The translations under genes and the position numbers were made by a program. This document shows positions 26,520 to 35,638 of a DNA stretch of 36,287 nucleotides, one piece after another (position 1 is the stretch's first letter; each line of letters starts with the position of its first letter). Below the pieces are notes generated by a model. That model ran no database searches, was not told where the DNA came from, and saw only the letters and a program-made list of their open reading frames with translations. The stretch is from Treponema sp. (GTDB lineage: Bacteria > Spirochaetota > Spirochaetia > Treponematales > Breznakiellaceae), in the NCBI GenBank assembly GCA_031286095.1, contig JAITUY010000217.1, forward strand, positions 1 to 36,287. Reading direction: 5' to 3'.

Positions 26520-27161
26520 TTAAATATTTTTTCTTCCAATTAATATTATATCTTCCGTTATGCTTCCATCCATTTCTGTATAATTTAATTTATAATCTTT
26601 TATGATTTTGATTCCATTGTTCTCTAGCATATTTATTATTTCACCTTGTTCGTGATAATAAATATAATATTTATTCTTTCCGCCAAACGAAGTTTCTTCA
26701 AATCCATATTTGTTTCCGTTCATAAAACTGATATAAAAATAACCATTTTTTTTCAGCATTATTACGCTGTTTTTAATACATTTCTCAGTTTGTTCTTTAT
26801 TTAAATATGGAATTCCAAAACCTATTATTATTAGATTGAATTTCATGTTATTTTTAAATGTAATTATTGAGTCGCAGATAAAATTCCCATCAGGTACATT
26901 TTCCTTTGCTATTTTTATCATTTCTTTTGATAAATCAACTCCGGTAATATTTACATTTATTTTATTTTTTATATAACTGCTTATTTGGGCGGGTCCGCAC
27001 GCAAGATCAAGAACATTGTCGTTCTCCTTTAATAAATTATGTAAAAAATCATATGTACCATCATAATTATTTAACTTTCCAATTTTTTGCATAAATTTAT
27101 TTGCAGAATTATCATAAGATTTTATCGTTTCTATTTGATTATTATCCATTATTAAACTCAT
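26520..27161 (-). CDS. Class I SAM-dependent methyltransferase (AT-rich, accessory)
   Basis: NVLDLACGPAQISSYIKNKINVNITGVDLSKEMIKIAKENV…FNLIIIGFGIPYLNKEQTEKCIKNSVIMLKKNGYFYISFM. Markedly more AT-rich than neighbouring genes. Confidence 0.85.
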   Translation of the reverse strand: MSLIMDNNQIETIKSYDNSANKFMQKIGKLNNYDGTYDFLHNLLKENDNVLDLACGPAQISSYIKNKINVNITGVDLSKEMIKIAKENVPDGNFICDSIITFKNNMKFNLIIIGFGIPYLNKEQTEKCIKNSVIMLKKNGYFYISFMNGNKYGFEETSFGGKNKYYIYYHEQGEIINMLENNGIKIIKDYKLNYTEMDGSITEDIILIGRKNI

Positions 27162-27259
27162 GGCTTATATTTCTCAAACAATTTAGTCTGCCTTTCGCCT
27201 AACAAGCTGTGTTAAACGGCAAACGGCGTCCGAAAAGTTTTAAAAACTCCCCAGGTAAT

Positions 27260-27308
27260 TTAAACAGCAAACTGTTATTAAACAGCAAGCTGTTGTCAAA
27301 CAGCAAGA
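27260..27308. repeat. Tandem ~18-bp palindromic repeat (about 2.7 units)
   Basis: TTAAACAGCAAACTGTTA / TTAAACAGCAAGCTGTTG / TCAAACAGCAAGAG; the third unit overlaps the nptA-like stop codon. Confidence 0.7.
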
Positions 27309-28981
27309 GTCTCCGCTATTTCAAGGCAGTAATCTCCAAGTTTTTCAATTCTGCGCACAATGTCAATAAACAGAAGCTCCGTTTTTACATCTTTGCCGGA
27401 TTCCAGCCTTTTCCTGCCAAGCTTACGAAGTTTGTCGCGGTTAAAGTCTATTTCTTTTTCCAGTTCTCTTGCGTAAGAAAGCGTAGTTGGCGAAAGTTTG
27501 CGTCCAAGATTATCCTTAACCAGATTAAGAAAATTCTCAACCTGATTTAAGTACGGTATAAGCGCGTCCATCTCTTTTTTCTTGATTACAAGATTTTCTT
27601 TTACGCCGTTTTCCAGAATAAAACTTAAACTGCAACAGTCATCGGAAATTTCTTCCAAATCCGAAATTATGCGTAATAACTGCGAAACCCGGTGTTCTGA
27701 ACGGGGATTAAGCTGTTCCTTTGCGCATATCATTAAAAACGCGCCAATCTGATCGCGCATTTGATCGGCGTACTCTTCTTTTTGTTTTAATTCATCCCCA
27801 AGAGATGTTACAACCGTTTGCCTGTCCTGCATTTCAAAGAGAGCTTGAATCACGTTGTTAAAGCGGGAGAACATCAACAAAACATGGTTTGCCATGTCTC
27901 TGACTTCCTTCTCCGCGAAAACAATCTGCATCTCCGGCGTATTTTGAATTTTTCCCGAGGCAAATGTAAAGCGGTAACGGACTGGTTCGGCAGTTTCGCT
28001 TGGATCATCCTTGATAAGAAACGTAACAAACGAGGCAAAGTATTTGACAAACGGCAAAAAGACAATCGTATTTGTCATGTTGAATACGGTGTGCAACATG
28101 GCGAGGTGGGCGGTAACCATAGGATCGTTTACCATACCCGGAGTCATCGTGCCGGGAGTTACCAGTTCGACAAGCGCCAAAAGCGGTTTTAACAGGGGCA
28201 ATGCCCAACAGGTTCCAAAAATATTAAAGAGAACGTGGACAAGGGCGGCTCGTTTTGCGTTTGTCTTTGTGCCTATAGACGCCAGCGCGGCGTCTATCGT
28301 AGTGCCGATATTCGCGCCAAGGATCATAGAAGCCGCTATTTCATAACCAATTATGCCGTTATACGCCATAGTTAATATTATAGCGGTAGTGGCGCTTGAT
28401 GAATGGAGAAACAGGGTGATCATCATTCCAAAAACCGTTCCTATCACATAGGTAAAAAAACCCATGTTTGAAATTTTTGAAATGATATAGACATTCTCCC
28501 CCAGAGAGGGCATGGACTTGGTAAGAAAATCAAGACCCATAAATAGAAGACCGAAACCAAGGATAAACTCCCCAATGTCGCGGTACTTCCATTTAACCAT
28601 ACTACAAATAAAACCCACCCCGACCGCAGGCAGGGCAAGTTCAGAAAGTTTAAGTGAAAACCCGATAAGCGATACGACCCACGCTGTTACGGTGGTTCCA
28701 ATATTCGCGCCCATTATTAAGCCGATTGACTGTGTAAGGTTGAGTAATCCCGCGTTTACAAGGGACACCACCATGACGGTTGTAGCCGATGACGACTGAA
28801 TTATCGCCGTTATGGCAAAGCCGGTAAAAACTGCCGTAAATCTGTTCCCGGTAATCAGATTTAGAAAACGCTGAAGCCTGTCACCGGCGGCGCGCTGAAT
28901 GCCGTCGCTCATTACCTTCATTCCGTACAAAAACAGACAAAGACCGCCGGTAATTTTTAGCAAGGTTGAAATTACTGTCAT
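27296..28981 (-). CDS. Na/Pi cotransporter family protein with C-terminal PhoU-like domain
   Basis: GLCLFLYGMKVMSDGIQRAAGDRLQRFLNLITGNRFTAVFTGFAITAIIQSSSATTVMVVSLVNAGLL…LHSSSATTAIILTMA; PhoU-like helical C-terminus. Confidence 0.92.
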   Translation of the reverse strand: MTVISTLLKITGGLCLFLYGMKVMSDGIQRAAGDRLQRFLNLITGNRFTAVFTGFAITAIIQSSSATTVMVVSLVNAGLLNLTQSIGLIMGANIGTTVTAWVVSLIGFSLKLSELALPAVGVGFICSMVKWKYRDIGEFILGFGLLFMGLDFLTKSMPSLGENVYIISKISNMGFFTYVIGTVFGMMITLFLHSSSATTAIILTMAYNGIIGYEIAASMILGANIGTTIDAALASIGTKTNAKRAALVHVLFNIFGTCWALPLLKPLLALVELVTPGTMTPGMVNDPMVTAHLAMLHTVFNMTNTIVFLPFVKYFASFVTFLIKDDPSETAEPVRYRFTFASGKIQNTPEMQIVFAEKEVRDMANHVLLMFSRFNNVIQALFEMQDRQTVVTSLGDELKQKEEYADQMRDQIGAFLMICAKEQLNPRSEHRVSQLLRIISDLEEISDDCCSLSFILENGVKENLVIKKKEMDALIPYLNQVENFLNLVKDNLGRKLSPTTLSYARELEKEIDFNRDKLRKLGRKRLESGKDVKTELLFIDIVRRIEKLGDYCLEIAETLAV

Positions 28982-29017
28982 ATGGCTATTATATCATTAT
29001 TAATCTATTGTTAGAAT

Positions 29018-29569
29018 ATGTTTATGGACGGGAAAAAACTTTTGGTCTTTTCAGATACCCACGGCAGTATCACATCACTGACTGCCGTCATGAATTGGGC
29101 AAAAGGCCGCTTGCCGCCGAACGGCACCATCTGTTGCGCCGCTTTTCTTGGCGACGGTATTGCCGACCTTGGACGGGCGGCTGAAGCGTCGGGTTTTTAC
29201 TGCGATTGGAAAGTGGTATGCGGAAATAACGATTATAAAGCCTCAATGCCGGAGGCCGCCGTTTTTGACTTTTGCGATTACCGCTTTTTTATATGCCACG
29301 GACACCGCCACAGCCTTTACGGCGGCTATAATTCGCTGATTTCCGCCGCCCGCGTTTCTCAGGCGAATGTAGTTTTATACGGTCACACCCATATCCCTTC
29401 CTGTAAAAACATAGACGGCATTTTGCTTGTTAACCCTGGAAGCGTAGGAAGACCGCGAAGCAGGATCGGCGCGTCATTCGCCGTTATAGAATGTACAGAT
29501 AACGGCGCGCTGACTGCGGATTTTTTTGGGATCGGGGACAGAGGAATCATAAAAAAGCTAAAGATTTAA
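29018..29569 (+). CDS. YfcE/MJ0936-family metallophosphoesterase
   Basis: LLVFSDTHGSITSL…VVCGNNDYK…FFICHGHRHSLYGG…VVLYGHTHIPSCKNIDGILLVNPGSVGRPR. Confidence 0.9.
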   Translation: MFMDGKKLLVFSDTHGSITSLTAVMNWAKGRLPPNGTICCAAFLGDGIADLGRAAEASGFYCDWKVVCGNNDYKASMPEAAVFDFCDYRFFICHGHRHSLYGGYNSLISAARVSQANVVLYGHTHIPSCKNIDGILLVNPGSVGRPRSRIGASFAVIECTDNGALTADFFGIGDRGIIKKLKI

Positions 29570-29575
29570 GGCGCT

Positions 29576-30790
29576 TTATATTTCAACGTCCGCGTCGTAA
29601 TTAACGCCGGCAACATCAAAGCCGTGCGCCTCAAGGAAGTCGTGCTTAAAGCCCGCGACATCGGTTTGTGTAAAAACATTTTCCGGCGTTATGTTTTTCA
29701 TTTTTTCCATAGTCGCTTTTTGCACGTCTTCGCGCATCTCCCAGTCGTCAATGCGGATGCGCCCTTTGCGGTCAACGGGGACCATTTCAGGATCGCCACT
29801 TTCTGCTGAATACAGGCGTTCGCGGTAAAGCCGTACAATCTGCTCGATACAGCCTTCGTGAAGATGCATCTCTTTCATTACTTTGAACAGGCATGAAATG
29901 TAAAGGGGGATAATCGGAATTACCGCGCTTGAACGGGTAACAAGCGCCTTGTTTACGGAGACCCACGCGCCAGCGATTTTTCCTTGCTCTGCGTATATTT
30001 TATTGATTTCGACGCAGGCTCTTTCCAAATCTTCCTTCGCTTTTCCGATAGTGCCGTTTTTGTAAATCGGCCATGAATGTTCCGGTCCAAGATACGAATA
30101 AGCGACGGTTCTGGTTTTTGGGGAAAGTAAACCTTCTTTGTACAGCGCTTCCATCCAGTATTCCCAATCCTCGCCGCCCATAACTTTTATCGTGTTGTAG
30201 ATTTCATCTTCTGTAGCAGGTTCGGCGGATGTAACCGTAAAAGTTCCGTCCATCATGTTAAGGGTCTTGCCGGAAAAAGGTTCTCCCACAGGTTTAATCG
30301 CGGATTTATAAAGAATACCCGTCTTTGGGCAAGTCCTTACAGGGGAAGCGAGCGAATAAACAATTAAATCGATCTTCGGCTGTATCTTCGCCTCTTCTGC
30401 GGCAAGGCGAACTACCTTTGCCGTTTCCGCTTTTGTCTCGCCAAGAAAAGCGTTGCCGTCCAGAGTTTTGGAAATAAGTCCCGCCTTAGCCGCCTCGCGA
30501 TCAAACGCCTCGTTATTGTAATAACCCGGCGTGGCCGTGTGTTTGTCCGAAGCCGCTTTTTCTTTGGAAAGCCCAACCGTAACAGCGCCGTAACCAAACG
30601 CCGCGGCGATACGGCTTGCAAGCCCATAACCGTTTGAACAACCGATAACTAAAACAAGTTTTGGGGTTTTGTAATCGACTGGCGACAGATTTTTTTTCGC
30701 GTACTCAATTTGTCTTTGCACAGACACGGTACAACCGGTAGGGTGGCTGTTCAGACAGATGTTGTTTCGAACCATTGGTTTTATGATCAT
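29576..30790 (-). CDS. fabV: Enoyl-ACP / trans-2-enoyl-CoA reductase (FabV/Ter)
   Basis: MIIKPMVRNNICLNSHPTGC…VLVIGCSNGYGLASRIAAAFGYGAVTVG…DLIVYSLASPVRTCPKTG…VKVMGGEDWEYW…AYSYLGPE…SSAVIPIIPLYISCLFKVMKE. Confidence 0.95.
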   Translation of the reverse strand: MIIKPMVRNNICLNSHPTGCTVSVQRQIEYAKKNLSPVDYKTPKLVLVIGCSNGYGLASRIAAAFGYGAVTVGLSKEKAASDKHTATPGYYNNEAFDREAAKAGLISKTLDGNAFLGETKAETAKVVRLAAEEAKIQPKIDLIVYSLASPVRTCPKTGILYKSAIKPVGEPFSGKTLNMMDGTFTVTSAEPATEDEIYNTIKVMGGEDWEYWMEALYKEGLLSPKTRTVAYSYLGPEHSWPIYKNGTIGKAKEDLERACVEINKIYAEQGKIAGAWVSVNKALVTRSSAVIPIIPLYISCLFKVMKEMHLHEGCIEQIVRLYRERLYSAESGDPEMVPVDRKGRIRIDDWEMREDVQKATMEKMKNITPENVFTQTDVAGFKHDFLEAHGFDVAGVNYDADVEI

Positions 30791-31210
30791 TTATGAATTC
30801 CCCACCAGACACATCCATTCCGCCTCGGCGGCGACTTCATCGCCGACATAGGCTATCCCGGATTGCTTGATCATCTTCGGTGAAACCCGAAGATTTGTAA
30901 TTTCACTGCGGACTTCGTCGCCCGGGCGAACCTGACGGCGGAACTTTACCTTGTCTACTGTCGCAAAAAAGAAAAGCGAATCTTCGCCGAGAACGCCGCA
31001 TTTGCGTAAGCCCGCGCCGCCTGACTGAGCCATTGTTTCGACAAGAATCACTCCCGGTACGACTGGGTATTCGGGGAAATGTCCCTTAAAAAAATATTCT
31101 TTTTCAGTAAAGACGCGCTTTGCGATAATTTTTTCTTTGTCCGCTTGAATAATTTCGTCCACAAACAAAAAGGGATCGCGGTGCGGTAAAAGATTTTCGA
31201 TTTCGTTCAT
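30791..31210 (-). CDS. fabZ: 3-hydroxyacyl-ACP dehydratase
   Basis: IENLLPHRDPFLFVDEI…FKGHFPEYPVVPGVILVETMAQSGG. Confidence 0.95.
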   Translation of the reverse strand: MNEIENLLPHRDPFLFVDEIIQADKEKIIAKRVFTEKEYFFKGHFPEYPVVPGVILVETMAQSGGAGLRKCGVLGEDSLFFFATVDKVKFRRQVRPGDEVRSEITNLRVSPKMIKQSGIAYVGDEVAAEAEWMCLVGNS

Positions 31211-31223
31211 AATTATTCCTTAT

Positions 31224-32495
31224 TTAACCTTTGTACTTTTTGAAAACAATTACGCCGTTATGTCCGCCGAAGCCCAGCGAACCGGAAGCGGCGGCGTTGA
31301 TTTCGCCGTACTGAACTTTGTTCGGCACATAATCAAGATCACATTCAGGATCAGGATTGTCCAAGTTGATAGTCGGAGGGAAAAAGCCTTCGTTGATTGC
31401 GAGAATACAGGCGATGGCTTCCAGTCCGCCGCCGCCGGCGACACAATGACCGTGCATGCTCTTGGTACTGGAAACTTTTAGCTTGTACGCGTGATCGCCG
31501 AAAGCGAGTTTAAGCATCTTTGTTTCGGTAGGATCGTTTATTTCGGTAGAAGTGCCGTGCGCGTTGTAATACTGTATGTCCTCAGGTTTTAAATCCGCAT
31601 CCGCTATCGCTTTTTTTACAGCAGTCGAACCGCCCATGCCCGTTGGGTCTGGGGAAGTAATATGGTACGCGTCCGCGCTTGCTCCGTATCCGGCGAACTC
31701 GGCGTATATTTTCGCGCCGCGTTTTTTCGCGCTTTCTTCGCTTTCAAGAATTAAAATGCCGGAACCTTCTCCCATTACAAACCCGTCGCGGTCGGCGTCG
31801 AAAGGACGGGACGCTTTTGTCGGTTCGTTACAACGTTTTGTGGAGAGCGCTTTTAGCATCTGGAAACCGCCGATGGCAAAAGGAACAATAGTCGCCTCCG
31901 TGCCGCCTGAAATAATTATATCACAGCGGCCGGAGCGGATAAGATCGAGCGCTTGCCCCATAGCGTCAGTACCGGCGGCGCAGGCGGTAACCTGCGTATA
32001 GGCCGGTCCCTTTGTGCCGTACATCATTGAGATATTTCCAGCGGCCTCGTTGGGAATCATCATCGGCACTGTAAGCGGCAACATTCGTTTCGGACCGTCG
32101 TTAAAAAGCTTTTTGTGAGATTCGCCAACAACTTCAAACCCGCCGATACCGTTTCCAAGAACAATACCGATAATATTCGGATCGCAGTTTACAGTTCTTT
32201 TGCCTTCGGCGTCAGGCGCGCCAAGGAGCTTGGCGTCTTCTAAAGCCTGAGACGCCGCCGCTACAGCGAATTGGGTAAAGCGGCACATTTTGCGCGCTTC
32301 TTTTTTATCCATATACAAAGAAGGATCAAAATCTTTTACCTCGCCCGCGATTGTTACATCATAGCCGGTAGTGTCAAAAGAGGTGATAGGACCGATTCCG
32401 CTTTTTCCCGCTTTAAGACTTGCGCCAAATTCCTCAACGGATTTACCAATGCATGAAATTGCGCCCATTCCGGTTACAACAACTTTCTTTTTCAT
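31224..32495 (-). CDS. fabF: Beta-ketoacyl-ACP synthase II
   Basis: KKKVVVTGMGAISCIGKSVEEF…VTACAAGTDAMGQALDLIRSGRCDIIISGGTEA…YNAHGTSTEINDPTE…SSTKSMHGHCVAGGGGLEAI. Confidence 0.96.
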   Translation of the reverse strand: MKKKVVVTGMGAISCIGKSVEEFGASLKAGKSGIGPITSFDTTGYDVTIAGEVKDFDPSLYMDKKEARKMCRFTQFAVAAASQALEDAKLLGAPDAEGKRTVNCDPNIIGIVLGNGIGGFEVVGESHKKLFNDGPKRMLPLTVPMMIPNEAAGNISMMYGTKGPAYTQVTACAAGTDAMGQALDLIRSGRCDIIISGGTEATIVPFAIGGFQMLKALSTKRCNEPTKASRPFDADRDGFVMGEGSGILILESEESAKKRGAKIYAEFAGYGASADAYHITSPDPTGMGGSTAVKKAIADADLKPEDIQYYNAHGTSTEINDPTETKMLKLAFGDHAYKLKVSSTKSMHGHCVAGGGGLEAIACILAINEGFFPPTINLDNPDPECDLDYVPNKVQYGEINAAASGSLGFGGHNGVIVFKKYKG

Positions 32496-32504
32496 TTTCT
32501 TCTC

Positions 32505-33239
32505 CTAAAAATACATTCCGCCATCTACGGGCAATACTTGCCCGGTAATATATGAAGAATCGTCGGACGCGAAAAAGAGCGCCGCCCGCGCGACATCTTC
32601 CTGTTTTCCCGTCCTCTTCATGGGGATAACCTCGGTCATTTTCTTTCTTGCTTCTTCCGGGACAGCCGCCGTCATGTCGGATTCGATATAGCCGGGCGCT
32701 AGGGCGTTTACGCGCACTCCTCGGCTTGCCACTTCGTTGGCAAGACTCTTTGTTACGCCGATTAAACCCGCCTTGCTTGCGGAATAATTTGCCTGCCCGC
32801 CGTTGCCGTGGATACCGACGACGCTCGCCATGTTGATAATTGATCCTGTACGTTTGCGGATCATATCCCTTGCCACGGTGCGGGCGACAAAGAACGCCGC
32901 GGAAAGGTTAATATCAAGAACCTTCTGCCATTCTTCCAAAGACATTCTGAAAGAAAGATTGTCCTTTGTGATTCCAGCATTGTTGACAAGTATGTCAAAA
33001 CCATCGGCTTCCTTTACGGCGCTTTCGATTACACCGTCGATTTCCGCCGTCTTGGAAAGATCAAGTTGAACCCAGTGGAGTTTCCCTTTTGCCGCCGAAA
33101 CCCTGTCGGAAAGGTCTTCCGGCGTTTTATAATCCAGACCCCAAACTTCCGCTCCTTCCGCGATAAATAAATCGGTTATTGTTTTTCCGATTCCTCTTAG
33201 CGCTCCGGTAATAAGCGCCTTTTTATTTTCAAGCCTCAT
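32505..33239 (-). CDS. fabG: 3-oxoacyl-ACP reductase
   Basis: MRLENKKALITGALRGIGKTI…LVNNAGITKDNLSFRMSLEEWQKVLDINLSAAFF…NYSASKAGLIGVTKSLANEVASRGVRVNALAPGYI. Start 33239 after TTGGAGG. Confidence 0.95.
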   Translation of the reverse strand: MRLENKKALITGALRGIGKTITDLFIAEGAEVWGLDYKTPEDLSDRVSAAKGKLHWVQLDLSKTAEIDGVIESAVKEADGFDILVNNAGITKDNLSFRMSLEEWQKVLDINLSAAFFVARTVARDMIRKRTGSIINMASVVGIHGNGGQANYSASKAGLIGVTKSLANEVASRGVRVNALAPGYIESDMTAAVPEEARKKMTEVIPMKRTGKQEDVARAALFFASDDSSYITGQVLPVDGGMYF

Positions 33240-33321
33240 GCTTCCTCCAATTACCATCTGCCTTTTAGGCAGACTTCAAAAATGCTCTTTATAAAGAAAT
33301 TGTACAACTCTATTCTACATA

Positions 33322-34287
33322 TTAACTGCCTATTTTTCCAGTATCTTCAACAGTACCCGCAAGGTAGCAGGGTATTTCCCCTACTGTCACCGAATCGCGC
33401 CAAAGCCCCTGAAGAACCTTGCCAGGCCCTACTTCAAGACAGGCTGACGCGCCAATTTCCGCGATAGAGGCTTCTTCCTCTACCCAGCGGACGGGGCTTG
33501 TAATTTGCTGTAGGGCGAGTTTTTTCGCCTCTGCGCCGGAAGAAACTTTTTTTCCAGTAACGTTTGAAAAAAGCGCCACAGTAGGATCGTTGAATGTTAT
33601 GGTTTCAAGTACCGGCGCAAAGATTTCCGCTGACTGCGCCATAAGCGGCGAATGGAAGGGACCTGCCACTTGCAGGCGTATAACCCTTTTCGCGCCCGCT
33701 GATTTAAAACGTGTTTCCGCTTCGGTTAAGGCAGACGCCGTTCCGCTGACTACCAGCTGTTTCGGCGAATTGATATTTGCCGCGTAAAGGTCTTTTAATC
33801 CTTCCGCGCTCCATTTTGCGATTAGTTCTTCAACCTCTTTGGGGGCAAGCCCTACGACAGCGGACATACCCGGCGCGGCTGTAGCGTCCCCGCCGCACTC
33901 TTCGCGCAGACGGTCAGAATTTTTTTGCATTGCTTCGCCTCTGGCTTTTATCAGGCGGAAGCAGTCGGCGGCTGTAATTACGCCGCTTAAAACAAGCGCA
34001 GAATATTCGCCCAGACTGAATCCGGCGCACGCGGCGGGACTGTACCCCTGTTCGCCCAAGTATGCCGCCGCAGAAAGATTAGCGAGGGTGATCGCCGGCT
34101 GGGAAACATCGGTGCGTTTTAACGTGTCCGCATCTGACGCAAGAAGAGCCTTCATGTCCTTTCCGTTGATTTCATCTGCCGTATCAAACAATGCTTTTAC
34201 AGCGGAGGAAGAAAGAAAATCGTGCGCCATGCCGGAATATTGCGCCCCCTGACCTGGAAACAAGTAAACTACATTTTTTTTATCCAT
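33322..34287 (-). CDS. fabD: Malonyl-CoA:ACP transacylase
   Basis: VVYLFPGQGAQYSGMAHDF…CAGFSLGEYSALVLSGV…GPFHSPLMAQSAEIFAPVLE. Confidence 0.95.
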   Translation of the reverse strand: MDKKNVVYLFPGQGAQYSGMAHDFLSSSAVKALFDTADEINGKDMKALLASDADTLKRTDVSQPAITLANLSAAAYLGEQGYSPAACAGFSLGEYSALVLSGVITAADCFRLIKARGEAMQKNSDRLREECGGDATAAPGMSAVVGLAPKEVEELIAKWSAEGLKDLYAANINSPKQLVVSGTASALTEAETRFKSAGAKRVIRLQVAGPFHSPLMAQSAEIFAPVLETITFNDPTVALFSNVTGKKVSSGAEAKKLALQQITSPVRWVEEEASIAEIGASACLEVGPGKVLQGLWRDSVTVGEIPCYLAGTVEDTGKIGS

Positions 34288-34297
34288 TTTTATACTC

Positions 34298-35329
34298 CTA
34301 CCAAATTATTATATTTCCTCCGTAGGTAAGACCTCCGCCAAAACCTACGGTTAAGATTAAATCGCCTTTTTTCAACAGACCTTTTCTGTTCATTTCATCT
34401 AACGCGATTGGAATTGACGCCGAAGACGTGTTGGCGTATTCCTCTATGTTAAGATAAAACTTTTCAAGCGGTATACGCAGGCGTTTTGCCGCCGCCTGAA
34501 CAATCCGCGCGTTAGCCTGATGAGGAACAATCCGCGCAATTTCATCAATGTTGATTCCGCCCTCTTTTATAAGAGCGTTTATTGTGTCTGTTACCGCTTT
34601 TACGGCAAAGTTATATACCTCTTGTCCGTTCATCTCGATAACGATTGATTTTTCCAAAGTTTCCCCCGCTTTAAACGGGTTGCGCGTTCCCCCTCTTCGT
34701 TCAATCAGGCTCTCATAACCGGAACCGTCCGCGAACAAAAGTGTCTGCAAAAGACCGCTTTTACTGTTGTCAGTTTTTTCAAGCACCACCGCGCCTGCGC
34801 CATCCCCGAACAGAACGCAGGTTCCCCTGTCATTCCAGTCCGCCATTTTGGTTAAAATTTCCGAACCCAATACCAAAGCGCGTTTTCGTTTTGAACTGAC
34901 GCTTAAAAGCCCCGCGGCAGTTTCCAGCCCGTAAACAAACCCGGTGCATGCCGCTGAAATGTCCATGGCGGCGGCGTTTACCGCCCCAATTTTATGCTGA
35001 ACAACGCAGGCGGTAGAAGGTGTCCCAAAATAATCCGCCGTAACCGTCGCAATAACGATAAGGTCTATACTGAGCGCCGTTTGAGCCGCGGCTCTGTCTC
35101 TTTCCGCGGAATCCTGTCCGGTGTAGCCCGCTACCATGGCAAGGGCGTTTTTTGCCGCCTCTGCCGCAAGATCGCTACAAGCGGTGTTTTCGTCCGCGAT
35201 ATAGCGGCTGGCAATCCCTGTATGAGACCTTATCCACTCATCGCTGGTGTCGATACGAGTTGCCAAATCGTCGTTGGTAACCCTTTTCTGCGGTATTGCC
35301 TTCCCTGTTCCAATAATTTCAATTGCCAT
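34298..35329 (-). CDS. fabH: Beta-ketoacyl-ACP synthase III
   Basis: IEIIGTGKAIPQKRVTNDDLATRIDTSDEWIRSHTGIASRYIA…AAMDISAACTGFVYGLETA…IVPHQANARIVQAAAKRLRIPLEKFYLNIEEYANTSSASIPIAL. Confidence 0.96.
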   Translation of the reverse strand: MAIEIIGTGKAIPQKRVTNDDLATRIDTSDEWIRSHTGIASRYIADENTACSDLAAEAAKNALAMVAGYTGQDSAERDRAAAQTALSIDLIVIATVTADYFGTPSTACVVQHKIGAVNAAAMDISAACTGFVYGLETAAGLLSVSSKRKRALVLGSEILTKMADWNDRGTCVLFGDGAGAVVLEKTDNSKSGLLQTLLFADGSGYESLIERRGGTRNPFKAGETLEKSIVIEMNGQEVYNFAVKAVTDTINALIKEGGINIDEIARIVPHQANARIVQAAAKRLRIPLEKFYLNIEEYANTSSASIPIALDEMNRKGLLKKGDLILTVGFGGGLTYGGNIIIW

Positions 35330-35338
35330 TTTCTTTAT

Positions 35339-35365
35339 TATGACAAAATTTGAATATTTGTCATA
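35339..35365 (-). promoter_or_regulatory. Perfect 9-bp inverted repeat upstream of fabH (candidate operator)
   Basis: TATGACAAA-atttgaata-TTTGTCATA, 10 bp upstream of the fabH ATG and immediately downstream of a promoter-like sequence. Confidence 0.6.
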
Positions 35366-35370
35366 CTCCT

Positions 35371-35399
35371 ATTATTTAGATTTTTTTCTCTATTGTCAA
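35371..35399 (-). promoter_or_regulatory. Sigma70-type promoter for the fab operon
   Basis: Minus strand: TTGACA (35399-35394), 17-bp spacer, AATAAT (35376-35371). Confidence 0.6.
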
Positions 35400-35638
35400 G
35401 TTATTTTTTGACCCAAAAAAGGGCTTTTGGTTGCGAATTTAACCAAAATATACGCTTGAAGTTATTAGGAACGTACAAATTAGCATTATTTTATGAAAAA
35501 GATGACAGTTCGCAAGCTCTACTGTGATTCGTGCCATGACAGTGAGTGATTAGGTTATCCAAAAAGAATTTTTTACCATAAAGCACCGCAAAGGTGATGT
35601 CCGAAAAGCTTGAAAAACTTGTTCGTACACCGTTCTGG

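Noticed and set aside
26194-26605. Small ORFs between the Crp-like gene and the methyltransferase
   Set aside because: They cross repeat copy E and gene ends; no coding signature.
33257-33273. TCTGCC-tttta-GGCAGA hairpin between fabD and fabG
   Set aside because: Short 6-bp stem with no poly-T tract; too weak to call a terminator or regulatory element.
31576-34252. Plus-strand ORFs opposite fabF, fabG and fabD
   Set aside because: Antisense to strongly supported fab genes.
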